Positions 55,680 through 64,000 of a stretch of 64,000 nucleotides of DNA are shown here, piece after piece. The notes below the pieces were generated by a model that was given only the letters and a program-made list of their open reading frames with translations, was not told the origin of the DNA and made no database searches. The stretch is from Gari tellinella. Lineage: Eukaryota; Mollusca; Bivalvia; Cardiida; Psammobiidae. Each line of letters opens with the position of its first letter. Position 1 is the first letter of the stretch. The stretch is from contig OV277871.1 of NCBI GenBank assembly GCA_922989275.2, forward strand, positions 27,786,693-27,850,692. The letters are read 5' to 3'. The translations under genes were made by a program, and so were the position numbers.

Positions 55680-58600
55680 AATTTGTACAAGTATATATTT
55701 CTACAAATCATTAATAGTCAAAAAGACAGAAACAGAATACAGAAATTTCAACTCTTTGACAGCTTTTCTTGCTTTTGTGAATATTTCAGATCAAGATTAA
55801 ATACTAGTTGAACTACCTAGGACCTGGCCAGGGTTTTAATTGTAGTAACTACAATCAGAGCAAATTTCAAAAATTTGACAGAAAACTTTTTGATAATGCA
55901 TATCAATATGTTAATTATTCAAAGGGATTGAAAGCAGTTTGTTATCAATTTTCATAAAGTATTTAGGTGCTAATATTATTAATTTCACAGTACAACAATA
56001 AACAACTTATCTGAGTAAATATTCTGAGAAAACGTTTCTTGTTTTAAAAAAAAAATCCCTATACACAAACTGCAACAAAATTTCCCTGTACACAAACTGC
56101 ATTTTAAATAATAATTAAGAAGTTTCTTTTCAACTGCTACAATCAACAAATCGGTCAGAAGAAAAAATGCAGAACGTTTGGTACACATTTTGAGGCTTAA
56201 TTATTTCTAAATACTTGAATAGAATGAATAATTATCATCTAAAATAAGATTATCAATGGATATAATTTCTTATCCGAAATATGTAATGTCCGAATTACTG
56301 TACTACCGTACTTACAAAATCGGCGATCGATCGAAGTAGATAGTTAAATTTATCAAACATATTTTTTGTTTTTGAATGCGATATACTTATTTAACATTCA
56401 TATTAATGTTTTCTAATCGTACTGTAGTTAATATACTGAGGAAATAGCTTAGATAGTTAAATTTGAAGTTTTCCGAATGGGAAACTCACACCGAAAAATC
56501 GGTAAATTCCGTGGTTACAATAATACCGTTTCGACCGGATTTTTTTGTAGTTTCTTTATGAAAATAAATCAAACTCAACAATTTTATAAATAAATTGTTT
56601 GTTTCTTGCAAAACCGGATAATATCGCATAATTATATGGCTATACTTCAATTAGCGATTCAAAATACTTGATCGCTAATATATGGATGAACATATGGACC
56701 TCCGGCGAAATTCAATATGGCCGTCGCTTTGTTTATGACTAGTGAAAAGGGATTAAATCATCAATTAGAGATGATTACCTTACCCAATTGACAGTTCTGC
56801 GATATTTCATTGACAGGTCAGAAATAATTGTATAAACCAATCAAATGATAGTTGTTGGTTATTAGCCTGTTTTAGAGGCGGGGCTTAATTGGTTGGGTAT
56901 TCCACTGACTGTCACTAGCGGGATGTCGCATGTCGATAATTCGGCGGTATTGATTTTTTCTATGATCGTACGCCCGGAGGGTTATATCTCGGCGTATTCA
57001 AAGAAAATGGGAATTCCACCGTACGTCTGGCGGATTAAATCTGGACGTATGGACCTCAATTTTGGGCGTAATATACGGCCGTTAGTGCAACCCCTGAATT
57101 CCACATTGTTTCCACGATTTTTTCTGTAAAAATTCGCTTGAGGCGGGCAGACAGGCGCAGCGAGAAAAATCATACTTGAGACCAAGTTAGTTTCTGCTCC
57201 ATTTCTTAGAATAGAGAGATCACAAAGGGAAATTAATCTTATTGAAAATAGACTGTGAAGTATAATATACTAAAAAAATCTCGGCAGATACAATCGGTAT
57301 GTAAACCAGTCTGTTCCCCATTGTGATAATGGCTGTGAAACGGATTCGCTTGACAGATTTTCTATCTTATTAAAAATAGAAAACAAGCAGACGATGCTTC
57401 ATCTAAACTGTTTAGCAAAGTGTTGAGGAAACTCCTTCAACATCTTCTAAACCAAGACAATCACTACCACATATTTTAAAAAAGGTCAAAATTTAGATAG
57501 ATGATTAACATTGTTTTTCCTAAAGAGGGACATTTTATCATTGCTTAGAGCAACTTAAGAGCGATGTTTTAATTGAGGATTGGCAGTGTTTTCTCTAGAG
57601 CCAAAATTTAGGGGGTCAAGTTTGACCCCCTGTTTAAAAAAGTGGGGGTCATTTAGAAAAATCAGGAGTCATATATATTTCTGACTTTAATTATCTTAAT
57701 TAATGCATATAAGGTGTTACAACTGATTATGCACGGTTGGTTTGAAGTGTTAGCAGAACAGGCTCTAAGTTATTGTGATCTATGAGAAAGTAGTGTAGCT
57801 TTAACATCTGTTTGGTAATGGTCTGCTGTGTTAGCAAGGTGCAGAAGACCTTCAAAGGTGTATAGGAGAGGGTTAATTAACTTGAAAATTTCAGTTTTTT
57901 GAATGCAGGTAATAATCAAAATTCAACAGAAATTCAACGTTCGGCCTGTCTCTCACTTTAAACTTACAGAAAGTTTCAATGAGAGTGAAACTCCAAATCA
58001 GAAACAGCTAGTAATACTTGTGTTTTTCTTGACTGAAACAAATAGTTAAGCTCACATCTACTGAAAGAATGTCTGTCTTTTTCTGGATTTTACCGTTTTT
58101 GCCACTTTCATAGTCATACCGAAAGTTTTTCTCAAGCCATGCATGCAGTTCGTTACCGGGTTCGCTGCCGACGCTGTTTTGGATGCAGTTTCTTCACTCG
58201 TTTGATTCTTTTCTGCTTCAAGGCATTGATTTATTACGATCAGCATCGTAATCAGAGTTTTCTTTTTTTATTAAAATGCAGTTTGTCTCCGTTGCTTTGG
58301 AGCTTTCGTAAAGTTTTATTCAACTTGACATATTGCGGGAAGACGTTTTAATAATGTCCGGGTACTGGAACGTATGTCGGATTATATTCTGTATCAGTAA
58401 TAATTCCACACAATTTGATAATTGAAGATTATTATTTGAGTTGCACGTCTTTATTTATAAGAAACAATCGTATTGGATCGAAGGTAATAAAATATTCAAC
58501 GTTTACTGATAACTATTCATTGGTTTGAAATCGTCGAAGCCGTACCGAGATATGTAACTTGAACGGGAAATTGCACCGTAATTTTAGTCAGGTTCCCGAA

Positions 58601-59202
58601 TGTGATGAAGACAGGGAACCAGGCTACCGGAATTGAGGCCAGCAAGGTGCTCACACATGCGCAGAATAACAGCAACAAGTAAACATAATCACTGCTTCTC
58701 GACGCCGACTTTCGGTTTATAAGATGGCAATTTCTTCGGAGTTAAAGATACAATTTAGGGCTGAAATATTGTTGCGTCAAGACAAACGCAGGTTACAAAT
58801 TTGGTTGCGCCAAACGTGAATTTTCTGCGCCAAAAACGCAAAAACGCGCTCTCGAGAAAACACTGGATTGGCTACCTGCACTTTTCTCTACAGAGATCAT
58901 TAAACAAGGTTTTCCTCAGGCCATTTAAGTGCATTTCCCCAACACCTTTAATTTTTGTCTGCGCTTACAATTTGAGAGCCCAGTCACTTAAAGAAACATT
59001 CCCCCAATCAGCAATTATAGAAATTAAGTCTAAACCTGTAACTGTCTTGTCAAAATGAAATTTAAATTGGTAAATTCAAATACAAAGTTTTAGTACTAGA
59101 TTAGCAGACTGTTTATCTTTGTACACCATTGAAATAATGCTTTAAAGTCACTCAGGGTCCACCATTTATGCATTAAGGCTTCAAAATATTTCAACACGCC
59201 CA
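55680..59202. other. dlg intron, largely featureless
   Basis: 57605-57650 has a short GGGGGTCA...TGACCCCC inverted pair. Short frames such as 56893-57129 show no domain. No repeat boundary could be defined. Confidence 0.45.
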
Positions 59203-59455
59203 TTAAACCATAGCCGCTTTCAAGTTTTGAAAATATGTGACCACTAAAAACAGGTTGAAAGTAAAGCAGAATGTGCCTTAACTTAAGGCACATTCTGCTT
59301 TACTTTCAGCCTGCTTAAAGCTACCATCTACTAGGATATAGGAAATAGTTATTTTCATACATGTTCATGACTCTATAAATTGAAACTATTTTCTTCAGTG
59401 GAGGAATAAATTAGTAGCGTAAAAAGGCATAATTATGGGGTAATGGGCTAACACT
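59203..59455. mobile_element. AAAGCAGG-family MITE
   Basis: Palindrome at 59247-59320 with a slightly enlarged centre (GCCTTAACTTAAGGC), and the right-half landmark TATAAATTGAAACTATTTTC. End ATGGGGTAATGGGCTAAC. Confidence 0.7.
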
Positions 59456-59990
59456 CCCTCCCTCTGCTCCATTGCCTTCCTTTTTTTTGGGAGAAAACCC
59501 AGAGATCATTTCACAACATTCTTTGTTTCTCACACATCCTTCAAGCAAAACTTCTGTGTATCAAATGTCTGGTCTACATTGAGATACAGGCCATGATAAT
59601 CAACAGATTCATAAATGTACTCAGGGCTGCACAGATCCCATAGCCCGACATCCCTGACAAGTGGAAAATTGCTCCGGATAGGTGACCATTTTCTAGAATC
59701 GAGTCCAGGACAAGTGACCATTTTCAATTTTGGTATATACCAGCATCGTCATAAAATGGGCTTAGCAATCATAGAATATTGTTATATTCCTCACTTTTCG
59801 TATATACAACTAACTTAATAGATCTTGCACAGAAAAGGTGACAAGTTGGTTTCGATCACACTGGCAAAATGGGATCATCGAAAGTGTCAGTGTAGCAAAA
59901 AGTACAGTAAGTCAATCATCATTTAAAATCTGGCACTTGAGTAGGAGCAATTAAATAAGGCTTGGTATGGTTTGTTTTATATGAAGATTT

Positions 59991-60260
59991 AGCCCATTAC
60001 TCCATAAAATGTATTTTTATGCTTTTGATTTATTCATTCAGTTTCACTGAAGAAAATTGTTTCTCTTTATAAATTATAGTTTATACAGTCATAAATATGC
60101 ACCATAAGATATTTTCTATGACTATTGTAGCAGATGATAGCTTAAAGCAGGCTGAAAATAAGGCAGAATGTGCCCTGAGCTGCATTCTGTTAACTTTTAA
60201 CCTGCTTTAAGTGGTCACCTTTCTTAAAAACATACAAACAGTAATTGGGTAATGGGTTAA
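59991..60260. mobile_element. AAAGCAGG-family MITE, reverse orientation, diverged
   Basis: AGCCCATTACTCCATAAAA start, ATTCAGTTTCACTGAAGAAA and TTTATACAGTCATAAATATG landmarks in inverted order, palindrome at 60143-60212, end GGGTAATGGGTTAA. Confidence 0.65.
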
Positions 60261-60291
60261 TTGAGTTGTATTAGTGTTTTAGCCAGACTCT

Positions 60292-60356
60292 CAAAAAGGG
60301 CAGGGGGGCACCAAAAAGGGGCAGGGGGGCACCAAAAAAGGGCAGGGTGCAAACAA
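60292..60356. repeat. Minisatellite of AAAAAGGGCAGGGGGGCACC units
   Basis: Three successive units of about 20 bp in the dlg intron. Confidence 0.8.
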
Positions 60357-62214
60357 AGTGCGGACCCGCAACTTCGGCGAGGGGATTGTTAAAATTTCTA
60401 GGTGTCTTTTCATCATATTCAAAGTCTTATAGGTCCATAAGCACTTTTAATGTATTCAGCATACAAGTCTGTAAAGATAAAGGTTATACATGTGGCAATA
60501 GAACAATGGGGAGGGGCATCCCCTCCTGCGCTGCGGCGGAAATTTTTTGGACTTTAAATGATGAAATAGTGCAATTTTGCTATACAGAGATATATAATAA
60601 ACATGTATGCACATGTAGTGGATTTTAGCTATACATGTACATTATACAGATGCATACAAGTATTATGGAAAATGGATGAAATCAGCCAATGTTTGCAAAT
60701 AGAATATTAACAGATCAAGATTTTTTTTCTTTAAATCACACATTATTAATATTTAAAGTTACACAACTATATTTTACTCCAGCACCTGATGATTTCCCAA
60801 TACAGCTGTTGATTGAGGTTGGCATTTAAACTAGTATTCCATTCTTTTGCAACAATGTATTTTGTAAAACAGGGGTGTAAAAGCCCCAAAACGATCAATA
60901 CTAGAAAATATCAATTCTCTTACTTAATTCTTTAAAAAAAAGAGCAAGAAACTAGGTTATGGAGTGTCTTTACCTTTATGCAAATAGTATAGACCCAGAT
61001 CAGAGTGCCCTGGGTAAGTCCTTTGTATAGGGTGTATTACCTGTTTGTCTGATTTAAAATTATTTTGAGATTTTTCTAATATCGCACACAGTTAAACATG
61101 CACACAAACAAATAGATCTACTATAAAGTACAACAATTATTGGCATTGGATTGTTGCTGTATCCAGGCAAGTGGGTGTCTTAAGGATTTTCCTATTAATA
61201 AAATTCAGCCTTCCCTAAGCAACCACCTGTTATAAAACAATACAATTAATTAGACTGCATCACGGGAAAAATTAAACAGGATCTACTTAGATATGTGTTG
61301 TCACGCTGATGTTCTGTTTCAAATAGATCATTCAATATGAACTTACCAAAATAAAAACAACAGCACAGAACCGATACTTTTAGAAATGGAAATATCCCAT
61401 TCTTCGATTCTCGCGCGTATGTAGTATTTGATGGCAGAAACGGACGTTATCAAACCAACCAAACCTCTCTCGGTCGTAACTTATTTCCCGAAACTCCAGC
61501 GAAATATACTACACCTGTAAGATGTAATTTGTTAATTTCACGTCAATCATCAATACTGTCTTTCTAAATGGGTGTATATAACGTCTACATTCATTGGATG
61601 TTTAAAAAAAAGATGCGGGGAATTACCTTTCTTATAGCCAATAAAACGAGTAAAGACAACTTGTGTAAAAGTTCGAAGCACGGTGCGCGTTTGAATTTTC
61701 CATTTCCGAAATTTGGAAGACTGTTCGTTTCTCAATCTGGTACGTGAATATTAATAAAGATTTGTATGGAAAGTATTTCCTTCTAAGAAAATTAATTTCG
61801 GTTTAGATCTATATTCACCTAAAATGTTCGTTCGTCGAGCATTCTTTATTGGCCCTGTATCGAGCATATTTTTCCAAGATCCGACTCGCGTTTGCGTTTT
61901 AATCTGTGATTTTTTTTTCAGTCTTCATAATGGATAATAATCATATGAGTGTTTAAATTTAGGGAAAAGGGTGTCGTATATTCTGTTTTTCAACGAGGCC
62001 AAACATGCGTTTCGATTTAATCCGGCTTCAGTCGTACACTCTCGCTATGCGGGGTACCACACCAGGTACATATGTGTATCGGTCGATTACACACTATAAT
62101 TGTTGATTGTCTATGACACGCGCGTGTCGCATTGGACTGATTGGCAATAATGGGATTAGCGACAGTAAGTGGTATCGCTCCGGGCAGCGGGGCGGTCTTT
62201 ATCAAATGGATAGG

Positions 62215-62322
62215 GGCACAGAATAGGGGCACTAGGGCGGATCCTTACACCGGAATAAGGGCAGAAGGGCGGATCAAAAGGGCAGAAGGGCGGATCAAAA
62301 GGGCAGAAGGGCGGACCGCCCC
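62215..62322. repeat. Minisatellite of AAAAGGGCAGAAGGGCGGATC units
   Basis: Three near-perfect units of about 21 bp plus degenerate GGGGCA-type units before them, ending 60 bp before the L27 exon acceptor. Related in style to 60292-60356. Confidence 0.8.
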
Positions 62323-62382
62323 GCCATTCCGCATTAGCTAAAACACTATTGTATGTACCGTTATTGTTTGTTTCTTGTGCAG

Positions 62383-62514
62383 ATGCCCATAGGGCCTTGG
62401 AGCTTCTTGAGGACTATCATAGTCGACTAATGAGGCCACAGGACAAACCTCTCAAAAATGCCATTGAGAGAGTCATCCGTATCTTCAAGAGCCGTCTGTT
62501 CCAGGCGCTGTTAG
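62383..62514 (+). CDS. dlg1: Discs-large (DlgS97/SAP97-type) MAGUK, L27-domain exon
   Basis: 132-bp exon between TTTCTTGTGCAG and TTAG|GTAGGG. Read in phase after the MPVRKQ exon it gives Asp then AHRALELLEDYHSRLMRP, QDKPLKNAIERVIRIFKS and RLFQALL, the first two-thirds of the L27 domain of discs-large proteins, as in insect DlgS97 and vertebrate SAP97. L27 forms heteromeric helical bundles with partner L27 domains and positions Dlg complexes at the membrane. The split first base of the next codon continues outside the window. An in-frame ATG within the downstream intron edge is not relevant. The remaining L27, PDZ, SH3 and GK exons must lie beyond 64000. Confidence 0.92.
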
Positions 62515-62589
62515 GTAGGGGCACTTTTGTTGTACATTGTATAAACACTGAACAGTCGAACTTGTGATAAGCAGCTTTCAAGAATCATT

Positions 62590-62820
62590 GCTGTCTTTAC
62601 GCCTTTAATTAATTCATCTACTGAAGAAAACGGTTCCAATTTATACTGTCGCAAATAAAAGTCATAAGAATTATTTTCTATATTCTAGCAGATAATAGCT
62701 TAAAGCAGGCTGAAAGTAAAGCAGAATGTGCCTTAAGACACATTCTGCTTTATTTTCAACCTGCTTTTAGTGGTTACATATCTTCAAAACTAGAAACAGG
62801 CTATGGGGTAATGGGTTAAC
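62590..62820. mobile_element. AAAGCAGG-family MITE, reverse orientation
   Basis: Palindrome at 62699-62768; end AGGCTATGGGGTAATGGGTTAA. Directly abuts the next TTAA element. Confidence 0.7.
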
Positions 62821-63044
62821 TCTTTGCATGCTGGGTAGTTTTTTATGTCTACAAAAATTGTTATCTGCAGCGGTTCTAAAATTAAAGTTGTCAAAATTTA
62901 TTTTCAAAACAGCCTGGTTCGAGTGTCATAAAGTTTGGATCTTGATGAGACACTGCATTATGCTGCACCTCATCAGGATCCAAACTGTTTGCAAAGGGTA
63001 TTCACTGTAGGTTATATATCCACTGCTAGCATGATGAGAGTTAA
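62818..63044. mobile_element. TTAA-flanked element with CAAACTGTTTG hairpin
   Basis: TTAACTCTTTGCATGCTGG start and AGCATGATGAGAGTTAA end. Hairpin at 62930-62992 (GTTTGGATCTTGATGAG and CTCATCAGGATCCAAAC). It shares TTAA junctions with MITEs on both sides, giving three elements in a row. Confidence 0.65.
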
Positions 63045-63292
63045 CCCTTTAACCCATAGCCTGTTTCTAGTATTTAAGATATGTGACCTATTAAAGCAGG
63101 CTGAAAGTAAAGCAGAATGTGCCCTAGGGCACATTCTGCTTTACTTTTAGCCTACTTTAAGTTAATATCTGCTAGTATATAGAAAATATTTCTTATAGTA
63201 CATATTCATGACAGTATAAAATGGTACTATTTTCTTTGGCGGATGAATAAAATGAATGCGCTAAAAGTCGCTTCTATAAGGGAAAGGGTTAA
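63041..63292. mobile_element. AAAGCAGG-family MITE, full copy
   Basis: TTAACCCTTTAACCCATAGCC to TATAAGGGAAAGGGTTAA with the palindrome at 63091-63160. Good match to 18250-18500. Confidence 0.75.
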
Positions 63293-63694
63293 AGACAGAT
63301 GACTGTTGGGGATGTTCAGTGGTTCTACCCAGTTGTCAAATTATGCCTGAAACATCTCGGTCTAACTAGCTCGATGTCCCTATATGATTGAAATACTGTT
63401 AAATTTTTGAAGCCATGTAAAATCTTAAATCAAATCAATTCTGCTTATTTCAGATTGATAGTTTTATCATACGTTGATTCGATACTCATTTGCCCCTAGT
63501 GATGCATACCTATACATGTTCTTAAATACAAACAGTGTACTTGTAAAATGTACACTTGTTTCATGCAATTGTAGCCGGCTCCTACAAGAGCCCTTCTATC
63601 AGGATCTGCATTGCTTGTCATTTTGCAATACAGTACAACCTCTCTATTATGACCACTTAATTCAATGAATTATTGGGAATTTAAGACAGGTGAA

Positions 63695-63768
63695 TGCTTA
63701 AAGAAAGGTGACAGTAAATCAGAAAGCTCCTATAGGAGCTTTCTGTTTTACTGTCACCTTGCTTTAAG
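63695..63768. repeat. Variant palindrome (AAAGGTGACAGTAAATCAG arms)
   Basis: GCTTAAAGAAAGGTGACAG with its complement around AGCTCCTATAGGAGCT. It has the architecture of the AAAGCAGG family with a changed stem sequence. Confidence 0.65.
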
Positions 63769-63959
63769 CTGTCACTTGATTTTTATACAATCAATTAGCC
63801 TTCTCATTAGTGGTCTTAATAGAGAGGTTTCACTGTTTATTGTGACAACAGCCCATACTGGTGAAAAATTGACAAGACTTAATATGAAACTGGAATTATT
63901 CATAATATGTAAATTCTTGACTTCATACAAGTTTGACTGTATAGTGTATACTCGAGTCA

Positions 63960-64000
63960 GGGCTCCAGATAAGAGGGAGTAAACTGCACAAATCCAACAT
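63960..64000. mobile_element. CAGGGCTCC-ended MITE, cut by the window edge
   Basis: CAGGGCTCCAGATAAGAGGG and the following bases match the left end of 46743-46936. Confidence 0.7.

Larger units (their letters stand above)
51196..62382 (+). other. dlg1: First coding intron of the dlg-like gene
   Basis: 11,187 bp from GTAATA to CTTGTGCAG, phase 1. It contains the 3.56-kb foldback element, several MITEs and minisatellites, but no recognisable exon or other gene. 55680-59200 and 60360-62210 are largely featureless AT-rich DNA. Confidence 0.7.

Noticed and set aside
56893..57129. 78-codon frame in the dlg intron
   Set aside because: No domain, no splice context and no repeat of the frame elsewhere in the window.
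18250..63768. Repeated 65-70 bp palindromes as a CRISPR array or bacterial terminators
   Set aside because: Spacing is irregular over tens of kb, each lies inside a TTAA-flanked MITE, and the genome is eukaryotic with introns.

Overview
This is a repeat-saturated, AT-rich stretch of an invertebrate animal genome, most likely a bivalve mollusc. That guess rests on an insect-like DlgS97 start, RTE-type elements whose 3' end carries a hairpin reading GAGCC-TTCG-GGCTC, and very abundant MITEs; the species is not established by the sequence. There is no bacterial, plasmid or viral backbone. Only two host loci are supported. One is a head-to-tail pair of carboxylesterase (COesterase) genes on the + strand at 23.5-28.9 kb and 34.0-40.1 kb. 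The other is the 5' end of a discs-large (dlg/SAP97-type MAGUK) gene, with its first coding exon at 51.18 kb and its L27 exon at 62.38 kb, running out of the window on the + strand. Nearly everything else is transposable-element sequence, often nested.

Layout. 0-2.7 kb: non-coding repeats. 2.77-4.6 kb: a minus-strand LINE with a 529-codon open frame. 4.87-5.2 kb: a tandem repeat and the empty copy of a dispersed repeat. 5.57-6.83 kb: a minus-strand CR1/Jockey-like LINE, interrupted by a 5'-truncated L1/Tx1-like LINE (6971-8291) flanked by an exact-looking 284-bp direct repeat. 8969-14607: a 5.6-kb DNA element with 89-bp perfect terminal inverted repeats that start with CACAGTG (the V(D)J recombination-signal heptamer) and a 5-bp target duplication; a mariner-like element and then a CR1-like LINE are nested inside it. 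15.4-16.4 kb: a broken LINE, a 17-codon CaMKII-like fragment and a hammerhead-ribozyme-like motif. 16.5-18.0 kb: a hAT-type element containing a TA-type element. 18-23 kb: palindromic MITEs.

23.5-40.1 kb: the two esterase genes. Each has a 1.58-kb first coding exon, one phase-2 intron of 3.5 or 4.2 kb, and a 250-bp last exon. Both keep Ser-Asp-His, but the second copy has lost the HGGG oxyanion-hole motif (it reads HLGA). Its 5' flank is split by a 1.26-kb mariner-like insertion, and a MITE begins about 3 nt after its stop codon. 41-50 kb: MITE-rich DNA with a broken hAT-derived (ZNF862/KIAA1586-like) gene on the minus strand. 51.2-64 kb: dlg intron sequence, holding a 3.56-kb foldback element whose 1-kb arms are arrays of about 198-bp repeats and which has a 9-bp target duplication, plus many TTAA-type palindromic MITEs.

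The most noteworthy items are the CACAGTG/5-bp-duplication transposon (Transib/RAG-like end signature), the foldback element, one hairpin module shared by MITEs of different end types, the CaMKII fragment next to a hammerhead-like motif, and the oxyanion-hole change in the second esterase. All calls come from reading the sequence; no database search was run.
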